Assembly (NCBI RefSeq): GCF_002584535.1
Contig: NZ_NUOT01000048.1
Coordinates: 1 to 48,033 of the forward strand
Reading direction: 5' to 3'
From: Bacillus cereus
GTDB taxonomy: Bacteria > Bacillota > Bacilli > Bacillales > Bacillaceae_G
Length of the DNA: 48,033 nt
Under the pieces are notes generated by a model. It saw only the letters and a list, made by a program, of their open reading frames with translations, ran no database searches and was not told the DNA's origin. This document shows, piece after piece, positions 15,232 through 23,627 of the stretch (within the stretch, counting starts at the first letter, position 1; every line of letters starts with the position of its first letter). The position numbers and the translations under genes were made by a program.

Positions 15232-15612
15232 TTATTTTTTCTCCATCACAGCAAAGTAATTCTCTTCATGATCCGCAAAGTTAAACACTCTACCGGAAGG
15301 CATATTTACAATTTCTCCGACTGTGATATTTTTATTTACTAGGTCGCCACGGAATGCATCGAGATTTTCCGTGAAAAACATTAAAGAAGGTGCACCAAGA
15401 TTTAATCCCGGTGACATTTTCGCAACGAATTCCTTATTGTGCAAAATAATGCTTGTTTCTGCACCCTTTGCCGGAGCAATTTCAATCCATCGCATTCCTT
15501 GACCGTTATCTTCTTCAGAAACTACACGAAATCCTACTTTTTCTGTCCAAAAACTCACTGCCTCATCTTGGTTATTTACATACAACATAATTTGACCGAC
15601 TTTATGAATCAT
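15232..15612 (-). CDS. VOC family protein (glyoxalase/bleomycin-resistance fold)
   Basis: 126 residues with GAGGAGTGG before the ATG. N-terminal strand and helix pattern HKVGQIMLYVNNQDEAVSFW, followed by TEKVGFRVVSEEDNG, is diagnostic of the vicinal-oxygen-chelate fold. The second half repeats the fold (APSLMFFTENLDAF ... GRVFNFADHEENYFAVME). His3, the mid-chain Glu in RWIEIAP and a C-terminal Glu in HEENYFAV could be metal ligands. The B. cereus group has many such paralogues, some acting on glutathione-like thiols or antibiotics. The substrate is unknown. Confidence 0.85.
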   Translation of the reverse strand: MIHKVGQIMLYVNNQDEAVSFWTEKVGFRVVSEEDNGQGMRWIEIAPAKGAETSIILHNKEFVAKMSPGLNLGAPSLMFFTENLDAFRGDLVNKNITVGEIVNMPSGRVFNFADHEENYFAVMEKK

Positions 15613-15809
15613 AGACTTTCCACTCCTCTATACAAATAAATGTCTAACCTTTTCCATCGCCAAAGTTTCTGATACCCTAGCGACAACTTAATAGATACGA
15701 CAATAACTGAAAACTTCCTTCTAAAAAGAATGAAGCTTTTTCGTTTAGGTAGGAGATTATGAAGGGAAGATAGAATATTATCAAAATATTTTATAAGGGA
15801 GGAATATCC

Positions 15810-16340
15810 TTGCTAATTTCAAAAGATACTGCTAGTTACATGATTCGTACTGGAAAAATAGAAGATGCAGAAGCAACTTTAGACATACAGAAATCAATTG
15901 TTTCCGAAGGTCACTTTCTTATTTCATTACCAGAAGAGTTTAAAAAAACATCATCCGAGCAAAGAGAATGGGTGCAAAGCGTATTGGAGAATGAAAGAGA
16001 AACATTAATTGTAGCTGAAAAAGCTGGTGAAGTTGTTGGTTGGATTGTATTTATGAACGAGAATAAAAAGCGATTGTCTCATACAGGTTCCTTTGGAATA
16101 ATGATTAGTAAAAATTACAGAGGAAGAGGAATTGGAAAAATGCTACTCCAAGCTTTATTAGACTGGGCAGAGAAAAATCCTTTCATCGAGAAAGTAAGTT
16201 TAGGAGTTTTCTCAACAAATCATAGCGCAATATCTTTGTACAAAAAGATGGGGTTCATTGAGGAAGGCCGTAAAATGAAAGAATTTAAAATGAATGATAA
16301 TGAATATGTAGATGATATTCTTATGTATAAATTCGTTTAG
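15810..16340 (+). CDS. GNAT family N-acetyltransferase, TTG start
   Basis: 176 residues from TTG 15810, chosen because GGGAGGA lies 6-7 bases before it; the first ATG (codon 11) has no binding site. Motif A is SKNYRGRGIGKMLLQALLDW near residues 105-124 with the acetyl-CoA loop RGRGIG. Motif B follows as VSLGVFSTNHSAISLYKKMG, then FIEEGRKMKEF, the arrangement of RimI/RimJ-like and YhhY-like enzymes. The N-terminus (MIRTGKIEDAEATLDIQKSI) is also typical. Monocistronic, followed by a strong terminator. Confidence 0.87.
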   Translation: MLISKDTASYMIRTGKIEDAEATLDIQKSIVSEGHFLISLPEEFKKTSSEQREWVQSVLENERETLIVAEKAGEVVGWIVFMNENKKRLSHTGSFGIMISKNYRGRGIGKMLLQALLDWAEKNPFIEKVSLGVFSTNHSAISLYKKMGFIEEGRKMKEFKMNDNEYVDDILMYKFV

Positions 16341-16366
16341 TGAAATCCTAATCACAGGTACCACGC

Positions 16367-16408
16367 AAAAAAAGCCGTTCTCCTATAAATGATGGAGAAC
16401 GGCTTTTC
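16367..16408. terminator. Bidirectional terminator
   Basis: Perfect 14-bp inverted repeat AAAAGCCGTTCTCC / GGAGAACGGCTTTT with a 10-base loop. Confidence 0.85.
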
Positions 16409-16435
16409 CTAAATCCCCTGTTCATGTAACAAGGA

Positions 16436-16594
16436 TTAAGCATTATTAGCTATTATCATAAAACGGTTTGAATTTGTACGGATTCCTTTTCCCGTTTTAT
16501 TATAATGAATTTCTCCATCAAATCTTGGTGGGATCGGTGTGTGTTTAAATAGGAATATGAGTTCTTCGGGTGTTTCGTAATAATCAATCAAATG
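16436..16594 (-). pseudogene. C-terminal stub of a SAM-dependent methyltransferase
   Basis: 52 open codons read LIDYYETPEELIFLFKHTPI, PPRFDGEIHYNKTGKGIRTN, SNRFMIIANNA, TAA. The block (Y/F)xTPEELIxLxxxTPIPPxFD, followed by a strand with a G-I-x-T-N-x-x-R-F tail, is typical of the C-terminus of class I methyltransferases in this group. The 5' part is missing; the stub overlaps the 3' end of the coiled-coil wall protein in another frame, so a rearrangement joined them. Confidence 0.55.
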
Positions 16595-17633
16595 CCTTTT
16601 TCATTCTATTTCGTACGATTAATATCATTCCACCTAAGATTGATAACACCCCTAGAGGCATTGTATTGAATTCTGTACCTCCAGCGTTAGGAAGTTCCCT
16701 GTTATCGTTTTTCATTTGAAGAGCCTTGTTAGTCTGTTCTAATTCAGATACTTTCTTTTCTACATTTTGCTTCGTCTGTTTCAATTCAGTTACTTTCTTT
16801 TCTACATTTTGCTTCGTACCTGTTAATTCAATTAATTTATTTTCTATATTTTGCTGCGTCTGTCTCAATTCAGTTACTTTCTTTTCTACATTTTGCTTCG
16901 TACCTGTTAATTCAATCAATTTATTTTCTATCGTTTGCTTGATCTGTTTTAACTCAGATATTTTTTCTTCTATCGTTTGCTTCGTATGTGCTAATTCAGT
17001 TAATTTATTTTCTATATTTTGCTTAATCTGTTTTAACTCAGATAATTTCTCTTCTGCATTTTGCCCCGACTGTTTTAATTCAGTTAATTTCTCTTCTGCA
17101 TTTTGCCCCGACTGCTTTAATTCAGATAACTTCTCTTCTGCATTTTGCCCCGACTGTTTTAATTCAGTTAATTTCTCTTCTGCGTTTTGTTTGACCTGCT
17201 TTAATTCAGATACTCTCTCTTCCACATGTTGCCCGGACTGTTTTAATTCAGATACCTTCTCTTCTGCATCTTGCTTCGTCTGTTTTAATTCAGATACTCT
17301 CTCTTCTACATGTTGCCTCGACTGTTTTAATTCAGATACCTTCTCTTCTGCATCTTGCTTCGCCTGTTTTAACTCAGATACTCTCTCTTCTGCTTGTTGT
17401 TTCGCTTCAGATACTTTCTCTTCCACATTTTGCTGCGTCTGTTTTAATTCAGATACTCTCTCTTCTGCTTGTTGTTTCGCTTGCTTTAATTCGGATAACT
17501 TCTCTTCTGCATGTTGCTTGATAGAATCATGTATTTTGATGGTATCAGGAACTTGAGCATTAATGGTATCAGCTCCTGTTATCATCGCTAAAGCTAGTGT
17601 GGATATCGCTACTGTTTTTTTCGTACTCATCAT
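16584..17633 (-). CDS. Coiled-coil cell-wall protein with LPNAG sorting signal
   Basis: 349 residues from the tandem ATG at 17631-17633 after GAGAGGT; a frame extension of nine codons upstream lacks a binding site. Signal peptide to about residue 25 (TGADTINAQ). The body is about nineteen units of 14 residues, consensus KQNAEEKLSELKQS, with hydrophobics at unit positions 4, 8 and 11, giving a long helical rod in which every second core position is polar. One unit is shortened by three residues (EEKVSEA). The C-terminus has LPNAG, a hydrophobic helix and RNRMKKAFD, a sortase signal with Ala for Thr at the fourth position. Predicted wall-attached fibre; partner unknown. Confidence 0.85.
   Translation of the reverse strand: MMSTKKTVAISTLALAMITGADTINAQVPDTIKIHDSIKQHAEEKLSELKQAKQQAEERVSELKQTQQNVEEKVSEAKQQAEERVSELKQAKQDAEEKVSELKQSRQHVEERVSELKQTKQDAEEKVSELKQSGQHVEERVSELKQVKQNAEEKLTELKQSGQNAEEKLSELKQSGQNAEEKLTELKQSGQNAEEKLSELKQIKQNIENKLTELAHTKQTIEEKISELKQIKQTIENKLIELTGTKQNVEKKVTELRQTQQNIENKLIELTGTKQNVEKKVTELKQTKQNVEKKVSELEQTNKALQMKNDNRELPNAGGTEFNTMPLGVLSILGGMILIVRNRMKKAFD
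16720..17540 (-). repeat. 42-bp tandem repeat array in the wall-protein gene
   Basis: About 19 units; those at 17040-17220 are nearly identical (TTCTCTTCTGCATTTTGCCC), while the distal ones have diverged. Recent expansion in the middle of an older array. Confidence 0.85.
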
Positions 17634-17660
17634 TTTGTACCTCTCTTCTTTCATGAGCAA

Positions 17661-18055
17661 TAAGTTTTTACGTTCAAATCTTAATATATAAAAATTTAAT
17701 AATATCAGTATAATTATACCAAATGTTTATAAATGAAACTAGAATAGTAGGATGATATATAAAATACACGAGAAGCTTTTTGTATATTGCCTTTTTGCAT
17801 CAAACTTATTCCCAAAATTAACTGCCTAAATTGTTAATTTCTCTTTCTACATTATGTCCTTTCATTTCAGTTCCGCTTTTATTGAGATTTGGGAATTACA
17901 ACTGGACCTCATACATCATTTTTCTTTAAACATTATAGAGAAATAGAAAAAGCTGGTAAACGGTAAATCTTTTTTCTATAATAAAACATAGAAGCGATTA
18001 GGAAGGGTTACATTCAATTATTTGATTGCCTAGATTAAACGTTTAAAAGGGAAAA
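17661..18055. other. Intergenic, with a short possible relic
   Basis: About 395 bases. On minus, near 17825-17895, a frame reads NLNKSGTEMKGHNVEREINN, LGS, TAA without a start. Too short to assign. Confidence 0.3.
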
Positions 18056-18071
18056 AACAGGGGGAAGAAAA

Positions 18072-19376
18072 ATGTCAAAAAAATTAATGTCTTTATTTTC
18101 TGTCATGATGGTTGCAGCCCTTATGATAACTGGCTGTGGTCAAAGTGATAAAGCAAATAATGAACAAAAAGAGAATGTGACAAAAGAAAATAAAGAAGAG
18201 AAAAAAGATACACAAAAAGAAAAGAAAGAAGAAAAAACGGATACATCAAAAGAGAAAGAATCTAAAGATACAAACACGAAGGATACGGCAGCTAACGCAA
18301 GTGATTATTCAAAGCTTATCTCCTATATGGAGAAAGAAACACAAGGTAAAACGAAAGTTCTTTATGAAAACAAGGAACCGCAATTACATAAATTACAAGA
18401 TGTTTCCGTGTCACTTGATAACTACACATTAGTTGAATTGAATGATTTTCATACCAATTTTGATATTCCTTTTAACAGGCAGACAAATGGTGGGGTTATT
18501 CTTGCACACTATACTGTAAAGAACGGTTCAAATAAAGATGCTTATTATATGCCAACTTTAAACATAACATTTACAGGCGCTACAAAGGATTACAGTAACT
18601 ATAAAGATTTAATTCCAGCAGAAGAACAATTAACTGAGAAATTGTCTCCAAAGAATAATTATTTAGTAGAAGCAGGGAAAAGCGTTTCTGGTTATGTTGC
18701 TTACCCATTTAGTAAAGATGATTTAACAAAAATTTTAGGGCTATCAACGGTATCAGTAATGGTTCCTGAAGCGCAGGCTAATAAAGGAAAATTTGATGCT
18801 CCAATCGGAAGTCCGGGGAAATTTGCGTTAAGTTTAAATCAACAAGGTAGTGAAAAGACTACAGCAGATAAAGCTTTTTATCAAGATAAAGTAACTGTTG
18901 ATAACATGGGCGAGAAAACAATGCTAAGTGAGAAATCAAACATTAATAAAAGTGAACAATTAGGTAATACCAATGTTACATTAGAGGGATACCAATTCAC
19001 TAAATTTACGCCAAATTCCGTTGAAGCTCCTCGATTTAAAAATTTCAAAAATGGCATTGTTTTAATGACAGTCAAATTTAAACTCGATAACAAAGAGCCT
19101 GAAGATATTGGGTTGTCTTCATTAAGTTCTACACTAAGAGTGAATGATGGTGCGCAGTATACGCTAAGCGAAGGCATGTTGCTGAATTATAAATATAATG
19201 ATTTGATTAAAGCCGGAACATCTGGCGAGTTATTACAGGTTTTCACCTTAGATCAGGAGCAGTATGAAAAGATTTGGAAAGACAAAAGCTTCGAGATCGA
19301 ATTAGGACCTATGAGAAATAAAGACGCAAAAGATATTTCAAAAGGGAAACAAGTGAAATTCACATTACCGAAATAA
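18072..19376 (+). CDS. Lipoprotein, DUF5068-like
   Basis: 434 residues; GGGGGAAG precedes the ATG. Signal peptide with lipobox ITGC (Cys22). Residues 25-75 are a Lys/Glu/Thr-rich low-complexity spacer. Two related beta-rich domains follow (about 95-245 and 285-434): both contain a pattern like VSVSLDNYTLVEL / TNVTLEGYQFTKF, then FNRQTNGGVILAHYTVKNGS / FKNFKNGIVLMTVKFKLDN. This duplication resembles the DUF5068 and DUF4352 class of extracellular Ig-like lipoprotein domains in Bacillus. The role is unknown; predicted to face the cell wall. Confidence 0.75.
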   Translation: MSKKLMSLFSVMMVAALMITGCGQSDKANNEQKENVTKENKEEKKDTQKEKKEEKTDTSKEKESKDTNTKDTAANASDYSKLISYMEKETQGKTKVLYENKEPQLHKLQDVSVSLDNYTLVELNDFHTNFDIPFNRQTNGGVILAHYTVKNGSNKDAYYMPTLNITFTGATKDYSNYKDLIPAEEQLTEKLSPKNNYLVEAGKSVSGYVAYPFSKDDLTKILGLSTVSVMVPEAQANKGKFDAPIGSPGKFALSLNQQGSEKTTADKAFYQDKVTVDNMGEKTMLSEKSNINKSEQLGNTNVTLEGYQFTKFTPNSVEAPRFKNFKNGIVLMTVKFKLDNKEPEDIGLSSLSSTLRVNDGAQYTLSEGMLLNYKYNDLIKAGTSGELLQVFTLDQEQYEKIWKDKSFEIELGPMRNKDAKDISKGKQVKFTLPK

Positions 19377-19384
19377 AGCCACAA

Positions 19385-19423
19385 TAAAAGCCGGGGTGAG
19401 GTTGTTTCCTCCCCCGGCTAATT
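19385..19423. terminator. Bidirectional terminator
   Basis: AGCCGGGGTGAGG / CCTCCCCCGGCT, very GC-rich for this genome, between convergent genes. Confidence 0.85.
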
Positions 19424-19438
19424 CTATTTATAAAGAAT

Positions 19439-21112
19439 TCACCGAGAATGCTTTGTAAATAGATGAACTGCCTTTTCAGGTATATAAAATTTCCCATTAC
19501 TCTCTACAACGATACTTCCTAACTCATAAGCTCTTCCATCGATACGGATTATATTCTTATTAACAAACAATTGAGCTTTCCCTTTATTGTGTTTTACTAC
19601 GAGCACCGGGTTTACTACATCTGTTTTATCGATTTTTACAGTTGCACCAATTTGTTTAAAGGCTGATTCAGCATCTAAAAATAATTTGTTTGTTAACTCT
19701 TCTAAGTGAAAGCCCATTGCTTCGGCCATTACCTTCGCAATATCTGTATTTTGGACGAAACCATATGGCTTCCCAAGGCCGTAAGAGTATAAGAATACAT
19801 CTTCACCCGTATGCCCCCCCGTTGTAAAACCAATGTTCGCACGGTTGGCCAATAACTTAGTAAGTATTGGACCTACATCCGTTTTCTTTTGTGCAGCTTT
19901 TAACTTTGCTTTTTCATCATGAGTTAAATCTCCTAAACCATAAAGTGCAGCTATCTCTTTTACATTAGATAAATCATCTTTTAGTTTATTTGTAGCACCT
20001 TCAAGTGTCATTTTTGCCTTTTTCAGTGGAGCAATGTAGGCAGATACCGGTGTGGTATCATATCCTTTTGTGGTATTTTTGTTACCGATGGAAATACCAC
20101 TGTTACCATGGTCCGTTACAGCAATGACCATCGTGTTCCCATCTTTTTTTGCAAACTTTAACGCTTCTGCAACTGCAGCATCAAATGCTAATATATCGCT
20201 AATCATCCCGATTGGGTCATTGACATGCGCTGCCCAATCGGGCTTACTGCCTTCTACAAATAAGAAGAATCCATCTTTATCTTTTGATAATGTTTGAATT
20301 GCTTTCCCCGTCATCTGGGAAAGTGTTGGCTGCTTGGGATTGGTTGCTTCACGATCCATATCAAACGCAAGTGCAGTATTTGAGAAAGAGCCCCAAATTT
20401 TATCGGATTTAGAGTTTAATAAGGCATCCTTCGTTTCCACAAAGTCGTACCCTTTGTCTTGGATCACTTTTATTAAATCTTCGTTGTCTTTACGGATTCC
20501 ATTGTTTCTCACAGGTTGCAGCGCTGCCTTTCCTCCGCCTAATACAATTTCCATATTTTGATAAACCTGTTGTTCACCAAGTACTTCAAAATCTTTGCGG
20601 TTCGCATGATGAGCAGAGAAAGCAGCCGGAGTGGCATGCTGAATTTCTGATGTAGCAATAATTCCTGTTGCGCGGCCTGAACGTTCTGCGCCTTCTAAGA
20701 CGTTGGCAACTGGACGAAACCTTTCTTCTTCTTTGATTGGTTCTAAGCCAGGTGAATTCACAACAGAAGGTAATACGCCCACATAGCTCGAATTTGATTT
20801 ATTTCCTGTCGCTAAAGCTGTTGCTGCCGGCGCTGATTCCGTAATAGCTGATTCCGCCGAATAAGTACGAACCCCTCCTGATACAATTTGATCTAGCGCA
20901 AGAGGTGCACCTTTATACCATCGGGCCAATGTTGTTGCTGAAGAGCTTGTCCCATCCATAACCATCATAATTACGTTTTTGGGTTGCTGCCTTGCTTTTT
21001 TCACCTCAGCTTTTACCTCGTTATCATTCATCATGCTTCCTGCACCTAATAAACCTAGCACTATCGTTCCCGCTAATGTTGGCCCCATCATCTTTTTCCG
21101 AAAATTAGTCAT
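19439..21112 (-). CDS. Secreted alkaline phosphatase
   Basis: 557 residues from ATG 21110-21112 after GGAGGGA; an open extension of 12 codons upstream has no binding site. Signal peptide to about residue 35 (VKAEVKK). Hydrolyses phosphate monoesters outside the cell. Conserved active-site blocks in order: VIMMVMDGTS (metal Asp), TESAPAATALATG (nucleophile Ser; the Asp usual before it is Glu), HATPAAFSAHHANR, FVEGSKPDWAAHVND (Glu, Asp, His ligands), AVTDHGNSG (Asp, His) and TTGGHTGEDV (His). A C-terminal module of about 60 residues (FVNKNIIRIDGRAYELGSIV) resembles the copper-amine-oxidase N-terminal-like domain used for wall interaction. Probably part of the Pho regulon by family; I found no convincing Pho box. 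Confidence 0.9.
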   Translation of the reverse strand: MTNFRKKMMGPTLAGTIVLGLLGAGSMMNDNEVKAEVKKARQQPKNVIMMVMDGTSSSATTLARWYKGAPLALDQIVSGGVRTYSAESAITESAPAATALATGNKSNSSYVGVLPSVVNSPGLEPIKEEERFRPVANVLEGAERSGRATGIIATSEIQHATPAAFSAHHANRKDFEVLGEQQVYQNMEIVLGGGKAALQPVRNNGIRKDNEDLIKVIQDKGYDFVETKDALLNSKSDKIWGSFSNTALAFDMDREATNPKQPTLSQMTGKAIQTLSKDKDGFFLFVEGSKPDWAAHVNDPIGMISDILAFDAAVAEALKFAKKDGNTMVIAVTDHGNSGISIGNKNTTKGYDTTPVSAYIAPLKKAKMTLEGATNKLKDDLSNVKEIAALYGLGDLTHDEKAKLKAAQKKTDVGPILTKLLANRANIGFTTGGHTGEDVFLYSYGLGKPYGFVQNTDIAKVMAEAMGFHLEELTNKLFLDAESAFKQIGATVKIDKTDVVNPVLVVKHNKGKAQLFVNKNIIRIDGRAYELGSIVVESNGKFYIPEKAVHLFTKHSR

Positions 21113-21216
21113 TGTTGTCCCTCCATAGGTTGTTTTCGGCATCCCCACTCTAACATTCGTATGTAAACAAGCTGTTTCTTCTTATTTAGTAGTACCCTAT
21201 TGTCACGAAGCTAACA

Positions 21217-21495
21217 ATAAAGTGAAACTTGAATCAGTGGGGATTTTCTCCATCCCCCACTGATTATTAGCCCTCACCAATCGGGCTTTTACGGACAGTT
21301 CATCTCCCACCTAACTTCTTTAGAAAAGCGGAAGCGGCTCGCTCAGAATCACAGGACGTTGAAGCCAAGGGCAGAGAGGCGCTTTTTGCCTCGTCCGAGG
21401 GGGCGAAACGACCGGAGATTCTAGCCGCTAGAGCTAGACATCGCTTTCGCTGAATTTTGAGGTGGGAATGTTACTGTCCTAAAATAGCGGGATAA
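21217..21495 (+). repeat. bcr-like element, long composite form (279 bp)
   Basis: Outer ends as in the 95-bp copy (ATAAAGTGAAACTTGAATCA ... TAGCGGGATAA). The inner part (21325-21460) is GC-rich and begins AAAAGCGGAAGCGGCTCG and ends GCTAGAGCTAGACATCGCTT, a motif like the structured repeats common in Bacillaceae. So one repeat appears nested in another. Confidence 0.7.
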
Positions 21496-21627
21496 CTCGT
21501 TCCCTTGGCAGCCAAGTATTTGCAAAAGTTTTTACAGGAATTACTGTTACTCTTTTAACCGAATCTTAATTTTAAATATTATAATGAATGCAGCATTACC
21601 AGAAAATACAGACAAAGGAGAAAACAT

Positions 21628-22182
21628 ATGGATTATATGAAAGATAATTTAATCCCCCTTTTAGAGGACTTTAAAAAAGAACCAACGAAAGAAAATGTAA
21701 CCGAAATATTAAAGGAATTCGGTGTACAGTACCCTGAACATTGGGCTAAAGATGAGATAGAAGGTAAAGAAGCTATTCTTGCCAGCTTTCGTTTTTTAAG
21801 GCCATTCCAAGAAATATTGGATATGTATTTATATAATCATGAAAGCTGGGTTCAAAACTCGATTCAGCGTGCGAATGAACAAGCAACACCCGATACAAAC
21901 AACTTGATTATAAAAGAAATGGTGCAAGCAGGCATCCCACCTGAAAAGATTGGATTATTTGCGTACTGGATAGCTAGGTCCGCTATGAATGAAATTTTAT
22001 ATCGTCTATCAGATGCAGGCGGCGGAGATTATGATTTACCAAATGAAGGAGAAGAGCTACCCTCTTGGAGACTAGAAGAATGTTCACCACATAACGGAAA
22101 TCCAATGAATGTAGAACGGACAGGGCGACTGTTACTTGAATTACATAATATTTTTCCGTTCCACAATCCAGGTGAAAAATAG
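21628..22182 (+). CDS. Soluble protein of unknown function
   Basis: 184 residues with AAAGGAG at good spacing to the ATG. Acidic, mostly helical, no signal peptide or membrane helix. Segments such as HWAKDEIEGKEAILASFRFL, WIARSAMNEILYRLSDAGGG and LELHNIFPFHNPG suggest a compact globular protein; the DAGGGDYDLP loop is distinctive. A TATAAT-like -10 lies near 21578. It lies between two bcr-like elements together with the S66 peptidase gene. Not recognised. Confidence 0.7.
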   Translation: MDYMKDNLIPLLEDFKKEPTKENVTEILKEFGVQYPEHWAKDEIEGKEAILASFRFLRPFQEILDMYLYNHESWVQNSIQRANEQATPDTNNLIIKEMVQAGIPPEKIGLFAYWIARSAMNEILYRLSDAGGGDYDLPNEGEELPSWRLEECSPHNGNPMNVERTGRLLLELHNIFPFHNPGEK

Positions 22183-22201
22183 GAAAAAAGACAAACAATT
22201 G

Positions 22202-22236
22202 AATTCCCCTCTATAGCAGAATGGCAGGGAATTTCT
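22202..22236 (+). terminator. Weak terminator candidate
   Basis: AATTCCC / GGGAATT with an 18-base loop, then TCTTG. Confidence 0.35.
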
Positions 22237-22322
22237 TGATGATGTAGAAAAAAGTCATATGCTATATTTTCCAGCTATGCGAATCATATAGTGAATCGAA
22301 TGATATAAGGGTGGGAGTTACG

Positions 22323-23354
22323 GTGTTAAGAAAACCAGAAAGATTACAACCAGGTGATCGCGTTGCAACAATTAGTCCTTCTTGGGGAGGCGCAGGCGAT
22401 CCTGAACTAAGATGGCGTTATGAACAAGGGGTAAAAAGATTAGAAGAAGTGTTTGGTCTTGTGGTTGTGCCTATGCCAAATAGTTTGAAAGGCTCTGATT
22501 ATATTTATGAGAATCCAGAGGCCCGTGCGATAGATATCATGACAGCATTTCAAGATAAAAGCATTAAAGGGATCTTTGCGAATATTGGCGGACAAGATAG
22601 CATTCGCTTACTTCCTTATATTGATTTTGATGTCATACGTGAAAATCCAAAAGTTTTTATGGGGTACTCTGATGTGACTATTCCACATTTATTTTGTCAT
22701 AAAGCTGGTATTTCTTCTTTTTACGGTCCAGCTATTTTGACTGATTTTGCTGAGAACGTCGAAATGCATCCATATACAATTGAAATGGTAAATCGAACGC
22801 TCTTTTCAAATGAAATGATTGGTGAAATTGAGCCGGCTACAGAATGGACGAGTGAACGATTACTATGGATTGAATCGAACAAAAATAAACGACGTACCAT
22901 GCAGCAAAATACTGGATATGAACTACTTCAAGGCTCGGGTATCGTACAAGGCCGTTTAATCGGAGGTTGTATAGAGGTACTGGAGTTCGCAAAAGGAACA
23001 GAGCTTTGGCCTGAGAAAAAATATTGGGAAAACATCATTCTGTTCTTTGAAACATCTGAAGACAAACCAGATCCAACTTATATCAGATATTGGTTACGAA
23101 ATTATGCGGCGCAAGGCATTTTACAAAACACAAATGGAATCATTTTCGGCAAACCGAAAGACGAGAAATATTATGAAGAATATAAACATGAAATTGTAAC
23201 AGTTATGAAAGAATATGGTTTAGAAGATTTACCGATTCTTTATAACTTAAACTTTGGTCATACCGAACCTAAGTTTATTTTACCTTATGGCGTGGTGGCA
23301 GAAATAGATTGTGAGAAAAAGAAATTCTCGATTTTAGAAAGTGGCGTGCAATAA
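22323..23354 (+). CDS. MccF-like S66 serine peptidase
   Basis: 343 residues from GTG 22323, which has GGTGGGAG five bases before it; an upstream in-frame GTG (22311) overlaps that site. The S66 family includes LD-carboxypeptidase and MccF, which detoxifies microcin C-like aminoacyl-nucleotides. Nucleophile elbow MGYSDVT near residue 115, preceded by FANIGGQDSIRLLPYID; the later GRLIGGCIEVL and NFGHTEP blocks carry the expected Glu and His of the Ser-Glu-His triad. The ILFFETSEDKPDP block is typical of the MccF branch rather than of LD-carboxypeptidase. Its stop codon lies in the first bases of a bcr-like repeat. Confidence 0.85.
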   Translation: MLRKPERLQPGDRVATISPSWGGAGDPELRWRYEQGVKRLEEVFGLVVVPMPNSLKGSDYIYENPEARAIDIMTAFQDKSIKGIFANIGGQDSIRLLPYIDFDVIRENPKVFMGYSDVTIPHLFCHKAGISSFYGPAILTDFAENVEMHPYTIEMVNRTLFSNEMIGEIEPATEWTSERLLWIESNKNKRRTMQQNTGYELLQGSGIVQGRLIGGCIEVLEFAKGTELWPEKKYWENIILFFETSEDKPDPTYIRYWLRNYAAQGILQNTNGIIFGKPKDEKYYEEYKHEIVTVMKEYGLEDLPILYNLNFGHTEPKFILPYGVVAEIDCEKKKFSILESGVQ

Positions 23355-23600
23355 GGTGAAACTTGAATCAGTGGGAGTTTTCTTCATCCCCCACTGATTA
23401 TTAGCACGACCAATCGAGCTTTTACAGGCAGTTCATCCCCCTACCTAACTTCTTAAAGTAGCTCGTCCAGAATGTGAGGGGGATAGAACTTCTGACGTAG
23501 AGGTGTTTTTTACCTCACAGGAAGAAGCGAAGCCACTGGAACTGTGCAATACTTTCGCTGAATTTTGAGGTGGTATTACTGCCCAAAAATAGCGGGATAA
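23351..23600 (+). repeat. bcr-like element, long form (250 bp)
   Basis: ATAAGGTGAAACTTGAATCA ... AATAGCGGGATAAA. Same ends as 11651 and 21217; the middle diverges from the 21217 copy and has lost part of the GC-rich inner module. The first TAA is the stop codon of the peptidase gene. Confidence 0.7.
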
Positions 23601-23627
23601 ACATAAGAAACATTTTACTGAAGAATC

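Noticed and set aside
16726-17540. CRISPR array
   Set aside because: Regular 42-bp units without distinct spacers, in frame within a gene.
16726-17556. 276-codon plus frame rich in Cys, Phe and Ser
   Set aside because: Antisense shadow of the 42-bp repeat array; repeats keep all frames open.
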